Shown in pieces: positions 1 through 9,756 of a stretch of 64,000 bases of DNA. Numbering within the stretch: position 1 is the first letter of the stretch; every line of letters begins with the position of its first letter. The translations under genes and the position numbers were made by a program. The notes beneath the pieces were generated by a model. The model ran no database searches and was not told the origin of the DNA. It saw nothing but the letters and a program-made list of their open reading frames with translations. Source of the DNA: Massilia putida (GTDB taxonomy: Bacteria; Pseudomonadota; Gammaproteobacteria; Burkholderiales; Burkholderiaceae_D); the NCBI RefSeq assembly GCF_001941825.1, contig NZ_CP019038.1:4278001-4342000 (forward strand). The letters are read 5' to 3'.

Positions 1-471
1 TCATCTATTTTTATCCTAAAAAGTGAATCGAAGGAATCCAGAGAGCATTGAGATTTTTATTAGTTGCTGAACACTCGGATGTCTGAACCTTAAATGCTTA
101 ATGCGTCAAGATTGTTTGATTTGTCAATTATGACTGTTGCACTTGGTCGAAAGCCAATAAATCCAATCGTGCTGTTGTATTTTCGAAACGGCCCCGCTGG
201 GATCGGCCGCGTACTTTAAGCCTCGTTTAAGTTTCCGGGCATCATCATTCCGTCCCCGTACCACGGCAGGGTTTGTGCAGGCTCAAAGGCCTTTGGAATC
301 GCAGGCGAATCGCGCCGACGCGGCTTTAGACTTTGGCCCATCCGACGTCCATTGCTACCGCAGTGCGCGCCACATGAGCTCATCGGTAGCACATCGTAAG
401 CGATCTTGCACGCATCTGCGTTCATTGTGTCGTGTACATTTCCTTGGCGTCTCAACATCCAGAAGAGAACG
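1..471. other. Non-coding left edge, AT-richer than the rest
   Basis: No convincing gene is seen before the Sel1-repeat protein. The first 200 bases are clearly richer in A and T than the surrounding sequence, which fits a promoter or intergenic region continuing from the left neighbour. A reverse-strand frame crossing into the next gene has no family features and is treated as chance. Confidence 0.5.
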
Positions 472-2055
472 ATGGCAAATCGTGAAGAACTGGCGGTCAT
501 CCGCGGCGCCCGCGCGGGACGCGCCGAATCGCAACTGGCCCTGGGTCGGCTCTATCTGTTCGGCAGTGCGGGTCTGCCGAGGAGCCTGCCCACGGCCCTC
601 CATTGGCTCGATCGTGCCGCACAGCAAGGTTGTGTCGAAGCGTGGCAATTGATCGGTAATCATATTCCGGTCGATCTCGCCCGTGACAATCCGCAGCCGG
701 TCACCGGCTGGTACGAACGGGCGTATGACGGCGGCCTGGTGCGGGCCGGGCTCGTTTATGCGCAACTGGTGCTGGACGCGGCGCGCGACGGCCAGTGCAC
801 GCCGGCCCAGCGCACCAAGGCCTTGCGGGCCCTGGAAGACGCGGCCCGGGCCGGCTTCCCGGAAGCGCAGTGGCTGCTCGCGCGCGAACACGGTGCCGCG
901 CCGCCCGAGACGGACGAGGCGGGCGCCCGTATGCCCGCAGCCCGGGCGCCCGTGGCCAGTCCGGCCGGCCAGCGCTGGCTGCGCCAGGCCGCAGACAGCG
1001 GCGTCGGCGCCGCCCAGTTCGCGCTGCTGGAACAGGACTGGAATGCGGGCCGCTGGGCCGCCTGGCTGGAGCGGGCGCTCCCGCTGGCGCGCACCCTGGC
1101 CGGTTCCGACGCGGCCCAGGACCACACGGCCGCCCGGCTGGCGCCGGACGAGGTGCTGTTGCTGTCGCGCTGCGCCCAGCTGGTCGAGGCGAACGAGGCG
1201 CCGCACGACGTCACCCCGGAGGAATTGCTCAGATTCTGGGAAATCGCCGCGGCCGAACAGGACCGCCATGCGCAGTTCGCGCTCGGCCTGTGGTGCGCCC
1301 GCATGCGGGTCGACGGCAAGCGCATTCCCGGCAGCCACGGCGCGGCCAATTTCAAGAAGTCCGTGCGCTGGCTGACGCAGGCGGGCGAGCAGGGCCTGGC
1401 CGAGGCCTGGTATGCCTTGTCGCGCATATATATAAAGCCGGAATTCTCGCAGCGTAATGTCCTGGAAGCGCAGAAGTACCTGGAGCGCGCGGCGGAGATG
1501 GGCTATCGCGATGCCCAGCTCGAGTGCGGGAACGCGGCATGGCGGGCGCGGCGCGAAAACGAGAACAACGACGTGCGCGCCCTGTTCTGGCTGCAGAAGG
1601 CGGCGGCGCAGGGGTGTCCCAAGGCCGCGGCCGCGTTGCGCAAGCTGGCGCCGCGCCAGCCCGGCGCCTGGACGGACCTGGGGGCGCTGACGGCGGGACG
1701 CGACCTGGCATCCCATCCTCTGCTGGCGGCGCGGCTGGAGCTGGCCGTGGCGTTCGGTCTGAGCCGGGCCGAGGCGCTGTTGCTGGACATCCGCAACGCC
1801 GACCGCGGCCACTGCCTCGTGATCGACATCCGTGCCAGCTATGGGCGCAGCCGGCGTCGCCTTATTTCCGTGGAAACCGCGCAGGAACGCCAGCTGCTCG
1901 ACCGCGTGGCGCTCGTCTTCGAGAACGTCGATTGCGGTCCGGGCGGCCCGGAAGGGAATTACCGCCAGCGCCTGTACCGGCTGCGCAGCCTGTTGCCTGA
2001 CATGGATGGTGCCGATCCGGGCGCGGATGAGGGGGATTATTCGCTGGCCGCGTAG
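472..2055 (+). CDS. Sel1-repeat (TPR-like) protein
   Basis: A 527-residue protein made largely of Sel1-like helical repeats, visible as recurring blocks such as AESQLALGRLYLFG (about residues 16-30), then AEAWYALSRIYI and AQLECGNAAWRAR later on. Such proteins act as scaffolds for protein-protein contacts. No signal peptide is obvious, so a cytoplasmic site is likely. The C-terminal 150 residues lose the repeat pattern and are not recognised. The ATG at 472 is chosen because an AGAAGAG-like ribosome site lies just before it, although the frame is open further upstream. It stands alone, and its downstream neighbour dapF is convergent. The partner is unknown. Confidence 0.8.
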   Translation: MANREELAVIRGARAGRAESQLALGRLYLFGSAGLPRSLPTALHWLDRAAQQGCVEAWQLIGNHIPVDLARDNPQPVTGWYERAYDGGLVRAGLVYAQLVLDAARDGQCTPAQRTKALRALEDAARAGFPEAQWLLAREHGAAPPETDEAGARMPAARAPVASPAGQRWLRQAADSGVGAAQFALLEQDWNAGRWAAWLERALPLARTLAGSDAAQDHTAARLAPDEVLLLSRCAQLVEANEAPHDVTPEELLRFWEIAAAEQDRHAQFALGLWCARMRVDGKRIPGSHGAANFKKSVRWLTQAGEQGLAEAWYALSRIYIKPEFSQRNVLEAQKYLERAAEMGYRDAQLECGNAAWRARRENENNDVRALFWLQKAAAQGCPKAAAALRKLAPRQPGAWTDLGALTAGRDLASHPLLAARLELAVAFGLSRAEALLLDIRNADRGHCLVIDIRASYGRSRRRLISVETAQERQLLDRVALVFENVDCGPGGPEGNYRQRLYRLRSLLPDMDGADPGADEGDYSLAA

Positions 2056-2076
2056 CGCGCGGCCAGGCATACGCTA

Positions 2077-2207
2077 ACCTCGGAAAACCGTCGCGAGCGG
2101 CAGCAATGGCGTTCGAGAAGCCCAGCTGTACGAATAGTACAGCGAGCATCGCAGCCTGCGCGGCCCGGTCGACAGTGCAACGCGCAGCAGGTTTTGCGAC
2201 GTTCCCG
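2077..2207 (+). repeat. Dispersed structured repeat, copy A
   Basis: This fills the gap between the Sel1 gene and the 3' end of dapF. The outer arms CGTCGC (2089-2094) and GCGACG (2196-2201) can pair, and the centre holds GCTGTAC (2125-2131), a five-base loop and GTACAGC (2137-2143). The segments GCGAGCATCGCAG and TGCAACGCGCAGCAGG are shared with copies B and C. The middle stem seen in B and C is weak here. A small reverse-strand frame inside it is an artefact of the repeat. Confidence 0.8.
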
Positions 2208-3071
2208 TCAGATTTCGATCTCGCCTTCGAACACGGTCTCCGCCGGACCGGTCATGTAGACGGGCTGGCCTTCGCCTGCCCAGTTGATGGTCAGCTTGCC
2301 GCCGCGCGCCTGGACCTGCACGGGCGAATCCAGCAGGCCGCGCCGGATGCCGGCCACGACGGCGGCGCAGGCGCCGGTGCCGCAGGCCAGCGTCTCGCCG
2401 ACGCCTCGTTCGAACACGCGCAGCTTCACGTGGCCGCGGTCCAGCACCTGCAGGTAGCCGGCATTCACACGGCGCGGGAAACGTGGATGGTGTTCGATCT
2501 GCGGGCCGGTCTCGAGTACGGGCGCCGCGTCGACGTCGGCAACGACCTGCACCGCGTGCGGATTGCCCATCGAGACCGCCGACACGAGGACGGTCTGTTC
2601 CTGCCCTTTTTGCGAGACGGTGAGCGGCCACAGCGTGTCCCGTCCTGCGGCCACGCCTTCCAGACCGGCCGCATCGAACGGCACCCGGGCCGGTTCCAGG
2701 ATCGGAGCGCCCATATCCACCGTGATATTGCCGTCGTCTTCCAGGCGCGGCGTGATGATGCCGCTCATCGTTTCGACGCGGATGCTGCGCTTATCCGTCA
2801 GCCCTTTGTCGCTGACGAAGCGCACGAAGGCGCGCGAACCGTTGCCGCACTGCTCGACTTCGCCGCCGTCGCTGTTGAAGATGCGATAGCGGAAATCGCT
2901 GCCTGGCGTCACCGGCCGCTCGACGACGAGGATCTGGTCGGCGCCGATGCCGAAGCGGCGGTCGGCAATGTGGCGCCATTGTTCCGGGCCGAAGTCGATG
3001 TGCTGGTTGATCGCATCGATGACGACGAAGTCGTTGCCGGCGCCGTGCATCTTGGTGAACTTGAGTTTCAT
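2208..3071 (-). CDS. dapF: Diaminopimelate epimerase
   Basis: DapF interconverts LL- and meso-2,6-diaminopimelate, the last step before lysine and a peptidoglycan precursor; it is cytoplasmic. The 287-residue product has the usual length. It starts with the family signature [16 protein letters not shown] and carries both catalytic-cysteine motifs, [10 protein letters not shown] (Cys75) and [10 protein letters not shown] near residue 226. It is the last gene of a leftward operon behind two LpxL-type acyltransferases, separated from the nearer one by 10 bases, so cell-wall and lipid A functions are co-transcribed. Its stop codon abuts repeat copy A. Confidence 0.97.
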   Translation of the reverse strand: MKLKFTKMHGAGNDFVVIDAINQHIDFGPEQWRHIADRRFGIGADQILVVERPVTPGSDFRYRIFNSDGGEVEQCGNGSRAFVRFVSDKGLTDKRSIRVETMSGIITPRLEDDGNITVDMGAPILEPARVPFDAAGLEGVAAGRDTLWPLTVSQKGQEQTVLVSAVSMGNPHAVQVVADVDAAPVLETGPQIEHHPRFPRRVNAGYLQVLDRGHVKLRVFERGVGETLACGTGACAAVVAGIRRGLLDSPVQVQARGGKLTINWAGEGQPVYMTGPAETVFEGEIEI

Positions 3072-3081
3072 GGTGTGGTCT

Positions 3082-3945
3082 TTAATCGTAGAACGAAGGC
3101 TCGCCGGGCGGCCGGGTCTTGAAGCGCTTGTGCGTCCAGAAATACTCGGCCGGATGTTCGCGCACGCGGTCCTCGATGAAGGCGTTCATGCGGCGGGTGG
3201 CGGCGATGATGTCGTCGCCGGGGAAATCTTCCCATGCTGGATAGAACTCTACCCGATAGCCTTTGTAGTTGGGCAAGAAAGTGGCGACGAGCGGAATGAC
3301 TTTTGCGCCGGTCGCGCCCGCCAGGCGGCCCATTGCGGTCAAGGTCGCGGCCGGCACGCCGAAGAACGGCACGAAGGCGGCATCCTTTTCGCCGAAATCC
3401 ATGTCCGGCAGCATGTAATAGGGAATGCGTTCGCGCAGCGCGCGGATGATCGGCTTGATGCCGTCGCTGCGCGTGAACAGGCGCACGGGGCCGTAGCGTT
3501 CCCGGCCATAGCGCAACAAATCGTCGAACGCTTTGTTCTTTTGCGGCGAATACATGGTCGACAGCGGCATCACGCGTGCCGCCACGCCGCCCACGTCCAG
3601 GCAGACGAAGTGCGGGCAGAACAGGATGGTCGGGCCGCTTTCCATCTGCTCCTGCGGGACCTTCGGGACGACTTCGATCAGGCCGTGGATGCGTTTGAAC
3701 GGCGCCCACCAGATCAGCGAGCGCTCCAGGATGCTGCGCGAATAGGCCATGAAGTGGCGCTTGGCGATGTCGACCCGCTCCGCTTCGCTCAATTCCGGCA
3801 TGCACAGGCGCAGGTTGATCAGCGCGATCTTGCGGCGCTTGGGGATCGCGTAATACATCAGCCAGCCGACCGCATTGCCGATGCGACCGAGGACAGGCAG
3901 CGGCAGGAAGTGCAGCAGCCACAACAGGAAAATCAGGAACCTCAT
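3082..3945 (-). CDS. LpxL/HtrB-type lipid A acyltransferase (second of pair)
   Basis: A 287-residue inner-membrane protein of the lysophospholipid acyltransferase family that adds secondary acyl chains to lipid A. An N-terminal membrane anchor (residues 3-33) is followed by the catalytic HX4D motif in [11 protein letters not shown] and a [21 protein letters not shown] block typical of the family. The start is set by an ATGA overlap with the upstream paralogue: its ATG at 3945 shares bases with the neighbour's TGA. Longer upstream reading would run through the neighbour in another frame and is not real. The pair probably differ in acyl chain or position; sequence alone does not tell which is LpxL and which LpxM. 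Confidence 0.9.
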   Translation of the reverse strand: MRFLIFLLWLLHFLPLPVLGRIGNAVGWLMYYAIPKRRKIALINLRLCMPELSEAERVDIAKRHFMAYSRSILERSLIWWAPFKRIHGLIEVVPKVPQEQMESGPTILFCPHFVCLDVGGVAARVMPLSTMYSPQKNKAFDDLLRYGRERYGPVRLFTRSDGIKPIIRALRERIPYYMLPDMDFGEKDAAFVPFFGVPAATLTAMGRLAGATGAKVIPLVATFLPNYKGYRVEFYPAWEDFPGDDIIAATRRMNAFIEDRVREHPAEYFWTHKRFKTRPPGEPSFYD

Positions 3946-4793
3946 GCGACGGTCTCGGCTTGCGGTGCTGCAACGCCTTGCGGCTTCTTGTAGCGGTTGT
4001 AACTCCAGAAATACTGGGCGGGGCAGAAGGCGATGAGTTTTTCCATCTGGCGGTTGATGCTGGCGGCCTGCTGGCCCGCGTCGCCGTCCAGCGAGCCTTC
4101 GAACGGCACGAAGCGGATGGCGAAGCCGCGGCCGCGCGGCAGGCGTTCCGCATACACGGTCAGGATGTCGGCCTTGCCCAGCTGGGCCAGCTTGGCGGGC
4201 AGGGTCATCGTATAGGCGTCGCGCCCGAAGAACGGCGCCCACACGCCTTCGCCTTCCTGCGGCACCTGGTCGGGCAGGACGCCCACCGGCTGCCCGCCCC
4301 GCAGCGCCTTGACGAGCATACGCACCCCGGCCAGGTTGGCCGGGGCCAGGTGCATGTGCTGGCGCGCACGGGCGCCTTCGACGAGGGGTTTCAGCGCGCT
4401 CTGGCGCGGCGGGCGGTACATGACCGTCAGCTCGACGCGCAGCGACACCTGTTGCGCGGTCAGTTCGAAGCAGCCCAGGTGCGGCGTGAGGAAGACGATG
4501 CCGCGGCCGGCGTCGAGCTGGCGCTGGACCAGTTCCCAGTTTTCCATGGTGACGTGGCGGGTGACGCGTTCCTGCGGCGCGCACCAGACGAACGGCAGTT
4601 CGGCGATCGCTTTGCCGGATTCGGCGATCGCGGCGCGCAGGTGGCCGCCGTAACCGGCCCGTTCAAGATTCTCGCGCAGGCGCCGACGGTGCGACGGAGA
4701 TAGCAAATAGACAACCCAGCCGAGCGCGGCGCCGAGCGCGTGCAGGGCACGCAGCGGCAAAAACGACAGGATTCGAAACAAAAGGACGAGCAT
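3942..4793 (-). CDS. LpxL/HtrB-type lipid A acyltransferase (first of pair)
   Basis: A 283-residue relative of the following gene, with a membrane-anchoring N-terminus (FRILSFLPLRALHALGAALGWVVYLL region) and the catalytic HX4E motif in TPHLGCFE. Further family blocks are VMYRPPRQ and GVLPDQVPQEGEGVWAPFFG. It should transfer an acyl chain from acyl-ACP to a lipid A precursor at the inner membrane. It heads the leftward operon with the second acyltransferase (4-base overlap) and dapF. Its start lies 180 bases from metK, which is transcribed the other way. Confidence 0.9.
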   Translation of the reverse strand: MLVLLFRILSFLPLRALHALGAALGWVVYLLSPSHRRRLRENLERAGYGGHLRAAIAESGKAIAELPFVWCAPQERVTRHVTMENWELVQRQLDAGRGIVFLTPHLGCFELTAQQVSLRVELTVMYRPPRQSALKPLVEGARARQHMHLAPANLAGVRMLVKALRGGQPVGVLPDQVPQEGEGVWAPFFGRDAYTMTLPAKLAQLGKADILTVYAERLPRGRGFAIRFVPFEGSLDGDAGQQAASINRQMEKLIAFCPAQYFWSYNRYKKPQGVAAPQAETVA

Positions 4794-4973
4794 TTATTGA
4801 TTTAAGGTAGAGAACCGATGGGTTGCTGTGCCAGAATTTTTGGAGGAGCGTAAAATACCACTTGTGTAGCATCCGCGGAGTTAATGACAACTTGCGAAGC
4901 GGAATATAAATCTCGCTAAAGCGTCGCAGGCTTTGATGCTGCGGCAATTTTTATTACAGTATCAGGAGCCTCA
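4794..4973. promoter_or_regulatory. Divergent lpxL-metK promoter region with leader hairpin
   Basis: A 180-base divergent spacer. On the plus strand ATGACA (4884-4889) and TATAAA (4905-4910) form a possible metK promoter with a short 15-base spacer. Just before metK a GC stem (4923-4929 with 4939-4945) is followed by a run of five T, which resembles a small intrinsic terminator or 5' stabilising hairpin. A CAGGAG ribosome site precedes the ATG. No known SAM riboswitch class was recognised. Confidence 0.45.
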
Positions 4974-6143
4974 ATGTCTTCCAACGACTACCTCTTCACG
5001 TCCGAATCCGTTTCGGAAGGCCACCCGGACAAGGTTGCCGACCAGATCTCCGACGCCATCCTTGACGCCATCCTCGAGCAAGACCCGCGCGCGCGCGTGG
5101 CTGCCGAGACCCTGTGCAACACGGGTCTCGTGGTGCTGGCCGGGGAGATCACGACGCACGCAAACGTCGATTATATTCAAGTTGCACGCAACACCATCAA
5201 GCGCATCGGTTACGACAACACCGACTACGGCATCGACTATAAGGGTTGCGCCGTGCTGGTCGCCTACGACAAGCAGTCCCCGGACATCGCCCAGGGCGTC
5301 GACGAAGGCGCGGGTCTCGACCTCGACCAGGGTGCCGGCGACCAGGGCCTGATGTTCGGCTACGCCTGCGACGAGACGCCGGAACTGATGCCGGCCGCTA
5401 TTTATTACGCGCACCGCCTCGTCGAGCGCCAGTCGCAGCTGCGCAAGGACGGCCGCCTGCCGTGGCTGCGTCCGGACGCCAAGTCGCAGGTCACGCTGCG
5501 CTACGTCAACGGCCGTCCGGTGTCCGTGAACACCGTCGTGCTGTCGACCCAGCACGCGCCGGAAGTCAGCCACAGCCAGATCGAGGAAGCGGTGATCGAA
5601 GAGATCATCAAGCCCGTGCTGCCGCGCGAGTGGCTGCAGGACACCCGCTACCTGGTCAACCCGACCGGTCGCTTCGTCATCGGCGGCCCGCAGGGCGACT
5701 GCGGCCTGACCGGCCGCAAGATCATCGTCGACACCTACGGCGGTGCCGCACCGCACGGCGGCGGCGCGTTCTCCGGCAAGGATCCGTCCAAGGTCGACCG
5801 CTCGGCCGCGTACGCCGCCCGCTACGTCGCCAAGAACGTCGTGGCCGCCGGCCTGGCGCGCCAGTGCCAGGTGCAGGTCAGCTACGCGATCGGCGTGGCC
5901 CGTCCGATCAACATCACGGTGTACACGGAAGGCACGGGCGTGATCCCGGACGAGAAGATCGCCGAACTGGTGATGGAACACTTCGACCTGCGCCCGAAAG
6001 GCATCGTCCAGATGCTCGACCTGCTGCGTCCGATTTACGCCAAGTCGGCCGCCTATGGTCACTTCGGCCGCGAAGAGCCGGAATTCACCTGGGAGCGCAC
6101 CGACAAGGCCGCGCTGCTGCGCGCCGAAGCCGGCCTGGCGTAA
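4974..6143 (+). CDS. metK: S-adenosylmethionine synthetase
   Basis: MetK makes S-adenosylmethionine from methionine and ATP in the cytosol. The 389-residue product is of standard length and near-complete in family motifs: [21 protein letters not shown] at the N-terminus (ATP and metal site), [12 protein letters not shown] (methionine loop region), and the P-loop-like [20 protein letters not shown]. It opens a methyl-cycle cluster followed by ahcY and metF, so SAM synthesis, SAH removal and methyl-THF supply sit together. A CAGGAG site lies 7-8 bases ahead of the ATG. Confidence 0.98.
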   Translation: MSSNDYLFTSESVSEGHPDKVADQISDAILDAILEQDPRARVAAETLCNTGLVVLAGEITTHANVDYIQVARNTIKRIGYDNTDYGIDYKGCAVLVAYDKQSPDIAQGVDEGAGLDLDQGAGDQGLMFGYACDETPELMPAAIYYAHRLVERQSQLRKDGRLPWLRPDAKSQVTLRYVNGRPVSVNTVVLSTQHAPEVSHSQIEEAVIEEIIKPVLPREWLQDTRYLVNPTGRFVIGGPQGDCGLTGRKIIVDTYGGAAPHGGGAFSGKDPSKVDRSAAYAARYVAKNVVAAGLARQCQVQVSYAIGVARPINITVYTEGTGVIPDEKIAELVMEHFDLRPKGIVQMLDLLRPIYAKSAAYGHFGREEPEFTWERTDKAALLRAEAGLA

Positions 6144-6172
6144 TTCCAGTTCAACTTGGGCCCCGCTTCTGC

Positions 6173-6225
6173 GGGGGCGACGGTCCCTCCGCGGGGGGCG
6201 ACGGTTCCTCCGCAGGGGCGACGGC
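6173..6225 (+). repeat. Short GC-rich tandem repeat
   Basis: Three imperfect direct units of about 20 bases built around GGGGCGACGGT(T/C)CCTCCGC lie just after metK. No gene is present here. The units differ by single bases and may reflect slippage. Confidence 0.6.
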
Positions 6226-6252
6226 TCGTATAAGTGTTGCTTTAAGCACGTC

Positions 6253-6272
6253 ATTCCCGCGAAGGCGGGAAT
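6253..6272. repeat. REP-like palindrome
   Basis: A perfect inverted repeat, ATTCCCGC-GAAG-GCGGGAAT. This is the core of a palindrome widespread in intergenic regions of several proteobacteria and usually found in many copies. It lies between metK and the ahcY riboswitch and could act as a transcription terminator or mRNA-stabilising hairpin. Confidence 0.7.
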
Positions 6273-6303
6273 TCAAGTTCGCCGCATCGTGTTAAACTAA
6301 TGA

Positions 6304-6372
6304 ATTCCGAGGAGCGTTGCGACGAGATTCCCCATCTCGCCAGGCTCGGATATCAACACCGCGCTCACGTTA
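6304..6372 (+). promoter_or_regulatory. S-adenosylhomocysteine riboswitch
   Basis: The leader of ahcY matches the SAH riboswitch known from this position in Burkholderiales. It has CCGAGGAGCG (6307-6316), a variable hairpin (CGAGAT/ATCTCG, 6322-6338), the core GCCAGGCTCGG and the pseudoknot partner GCGCTCAC (6361-6368). CCGAG at the start pairs with CTCGG. SAH binding is known to turn on downstream expression, matching ahcY function. A strong AAAGGAGG site follows at 6389. Confidence 0.93.
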
Positions 6373-6401
6373 CTTTTTTCTTAACTTGAAAGGAGGGCGT
6401 G

Positions 6402-7817
<1,416 letters not shown>

Positions 7818-7843
7818 TCTGGTAAGCTCTTCCGTGAATTGAC

Positions 7844-7886
7844 GCCGCACTCCCGCCGGATTCCATCGTCGGCGGGAGGTGCGGTG
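7844..7886 (+). terminator. Long GC hairpin after ahcY
   Basis: CCGCACTCCCGCCG pairs with CGGCGGGAGGTGCGG across an 11-base loop, with one bulged G. No T-run follows, so it may be an mRNA-processing or partial termination site rather than a classic intrinsic terminator. Confidence 0.5.
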
Positions 7887-7915
7887 TGCTGGACAACCCC
7901 TCACGAAAGACACAC

Positions 7916-8269
7916 ATGCGCTTGCTCCTGACCTGGCTGATCAATGCGGCAGCCCTGATGGCCTTGCCTTACCTGATGCATTCGGTATCGGTCGACAATC
8001 TCGGCGCCGCCCTCGTGGCCGCGCTCGTCCTGGGCCTCGTGAACACGGTGATCCGTCCCGTGCTCGTCGTGCTGACCCTGCCCGTGACCTTTTTGTCGCT
8101 CGGCCTGTTCATCCTGGTGATCAATGCGCTGTTGTTCTGGCTCGTCGCGCACCTCGTCGCGGGCTTCCATGTGGCCGGGTTCTGGTCTGCCTTCCTGGCG
8201 GCGATCCTGTACAGTGTCATTTCGTGGGCGCTTTCTACCTTACTTCTCAATAAAGATGGAAACCCCTAA
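7916..8269 (+). CDS. Four-helix membrane protein, phage holin superfamily IV type
   Basis: A small inner-membrane protein of 117 residues whose sequence is almost entirely four hydrophobic helices (LLTWLINAAALMALPYLM, LVAALVLGLVNTVIRPVLVVLT, VTFLSLGLFILVINALLFWLV, FWSAFLAAILYSVISWALSTLL). The pattern NTVIRPVLVVLTLPVTFLSLGLF is typical of the PF04020 family, often annotated as a holin although most members are chromosomal with unknown role. It lies between ahcY and metF and its 3' end overlaps metF by 14 bases, so it is probably co-transcribed. ATG 7916 is chosen because an upstream GTG at 7886 lies in the hairpin. Confidence 0.8.
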   Translation: MRLLLTWLINAAALMALPYLMHSVSVDNLGAALVAALVLGLVNTVIRPVLVVLTLPVTFLSLGLFILVINALLFWLVAHLVAGFHVAGFWSAFLAAILYSVISWALSTLLLNKDGNP

Positions 8270-9089
8270 CATCAGTATCGAGTTTTTCCCGCCCAAGACC
8301 CCCGAGGGCGCGGAAAAACTGCGCGTGGCTCGCCAGAAGCTGGCCGAGCTGAATCCGAAATATTTCTCCGTGACGTTCGGCGCCGGCGGCAGCACCCAGC
8401 ACGGCACGCTGTCCACCGTGCTCGAGATCCTGGCCGAGGGTCATGAGGCCGCACCGCACCTGTCGTGCGTGGGCGGCACGCGCGAATCGATCCGCGCGAT
8501 CCTGCAGGAATTCAAGGACAAAGGCATCCGCCGTCTCGTCGCGCTGCGCGGCGACTTGCCGAGCGGTTATGGCGGCGCGGGCGAATTGCGCTATGCCAGC
8601 GACCTCGTCGAGTTCATCCGCCAGGAAACGGGCGACTGGTTCCACATCGAGGTGGCCGCGTATCCGGAAATGCATCCGCAGGCAAGGTCTCCGCAGGACG
8701 ATCTGCAAGCGTTCGCCCGCAAGGTCAAAGCCGGCGCGAATGCCGCGATCACGCAGTATTTCTACAATCCGGACGCGTATTTCCAGTTCGTGGACAATGC
8801 GCGCAAACTGGGTGTGGACGTGCCCGTCGTGGCCGGCATTATGCCGATCACGAATTACACCCAGCTGATGCGCTTCTCGGACATGTGCGGCGCCGAGATT
8901 CCGCGCTGGATCCGTTTGAAACTGGCCAGCTTCGGCGACGATTCCGCGTCGATCAAGGCGTTCGGCCTGGACGTGGTGAGCGGCCTGTGCGAGCGCCTGC
9001 TCGCCGGTGGCGCGCCCGGCCTCCATTTCTACAGCATGAACCAGGCGGCGGCCACGACCGCGATCTGGCAGCGCATCACCGGCGCCTGA
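8256..9089 (+). CDS. metF: 5,10-Methylenetetrahydrofolate reductase
   Basis: MetF reduces methylene-THF to methyl-THF, the methyl donor for methionine synthesis, using flavin. The 277-residue product shows the family opening ISIEFFPPKTPEGAEKL (catalytic Glu in EFFPPK), TFGAGGST, and RGDLP in the flavin/folate site. The start is ATG 8256, inside the last codons of the membrane-protein gene. It closes the methyl-cycle cluster, and a strong terminator follows. Confidence 0.97.
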   Translation: METPNISIEFFPPKTPEGAEKLRVARQKLAELNPKYFSVTFGAGGSTQHGTLSTVLEILAEGHEAAPHLSCVGGTRESIRAILQEFKDKGIRRLVALRGDLPSGYGGAGELRYASDLVEFIRQETGDWFHIEVAAYPEMHPQARSPQDDLQAFARKVKAGANAAITQYFYNPDAYFQFVDNARKLGVDVPVVAGIMPITNYTQLMRFSDMCGAEIPRWIRLKLASFGDDSASIKAFGLDVVSGLCERLLAGGAPGLHFYSMNQAAATTAIWQRITGA

Positions 9090-9107
9090 CCGATAGACGC
9101 CATCGAT

Positions 9108-9143
9108 GCCCGTGCAGCCAACCGGCGCACGGGCATTTTTTTA
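9108..9143 (+). terminator. Intrinsic terminator of the metF operon
   Basis: GCCCGTGC (9108-9115) pairs with GCACGGGC (9127-9134), followed by a run of seven T. This is a clear rho-independent terminator, and the leftward ligase gene ends right at its far edge. Confidence 0.9.
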
Positions 9144-9749
9144 TCAGGTGACGTTGGTCGTTTCCGTCACGATCACATCCAGCGGCACGTCGTGCGGCGC
9201 GTGCGAGAACACGGCTTCCTGGTTACTGTAGGCAATGCCCAGCGTGTGCGGGCGGGGCAGTACTTCGAGGGTGCGGTCGTAGTAGCCGCCGCCGTACCCG
9301 AGGCGATACCCCTCGGCATTGAAACCGAGGCAGGGGATCAGCAGGGCCGGCGGCCGCTCGATGAAGCGCAGTTGGGCCGGCACCTGCACGCCCGCTTCGT
9401 CCGGCAACATGGGTTCGCCGGGCGTCCATTCCGTGAACGTCAGCGGGGCATCCCGTTCCATGACGACAGGCAATGCCAAACGCACGCCGGCCCGGTGCAA
9501 TTCCGAATAGGCCGCCCGCAGATCGGGTTCGCCGGCCAGCGGCCAGTACACGCCCATGGCGCTCACTTGACGCAGGCGCCACCAGGCGACGACCTGCGCG
9601 CCGATATGTGCATCCCACTGGACCTTGATTGCCGGGTCAAGCGCCCCACGTGTTGTCTTGAGCGCCTTGCGCAATGCCGTCTTCGCTGCCTGTTTCTCGT
9701 CCGCCACGCTCGGGTTCGAGGGGCATGGTATTCTTGATTCGCCGGTCAT
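9144..9749 (-). CDS. 5-Formyltetrahydrofolate cyclo-ligase
   Basis: Recycles 5-formyl-THF to 5,10-methenyl-THF with ATP. The 201-residue product carries the family signature GYGGGYYDRTL near the C-terminus and the basic N-terminal KQAAKTALRKALK segment. The frame is open much further upstream, but that part overlaps the divergent transglycosylase and lacks family similarity, so ATG 9749 is chosen; no strong ribosome site marks it. The folate role fits the neighbouring metF, though the two are convergent. Only a few bases separate its start from the divergent gene. Confidence 0.9.
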   Translation of the reverse strand: MTGESRIPCPSNPSVADEKQAAKTALRKALKTTRGALDPAIKVQWDAHIGAQVVAWWRLRQVSAMGVYWPLAGEPDLRAAYSELHRAGVRLALPVVMERDAPLTFTEWTPGEPMLPDEAGVQVPAQLRFIERPPALLIPCLGFNAEGYRLGYGGGYYDRTLEVLPRPHTLGIAYSNQEAVFSHAPHDVPLDVIVTETTNVT

Positions 9750-9756
9750 GGATGAA

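Noticed and set aside
216..500. Reverse frame of 94 codons at the left edge
   Set aside because: It overlaps the start of the Sel1 gene, has no ribosome site and no family features.
2074..2149. Small reverse frame in repeat copy A whose product resembles a frame in copy B
   Set aside because: The similarity follows from the repeated DNA itself, and codon-level selection is not evident; the RNA/DNA structure explains it better.
6173..6272. CRISPR array
   Set aside because: The repeats after metK are adjacent, imperfect GC-rich units and one palindrome; there are no regular spacers and no cas genes.
7886..7915. Earlier GTG start for the four-helix membrane protein
   Set aside because: The added ten residues are not hydrophobic, and the GTG lies within the ahcY hairpin; ATG 7916 begins the first helix properly.
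7916..8269. Prophage holin
   Set aside because: The family name comes from a phage-like profile, but no lysin, phage structural gene or integrase is present and the neighbours are core metabolism.
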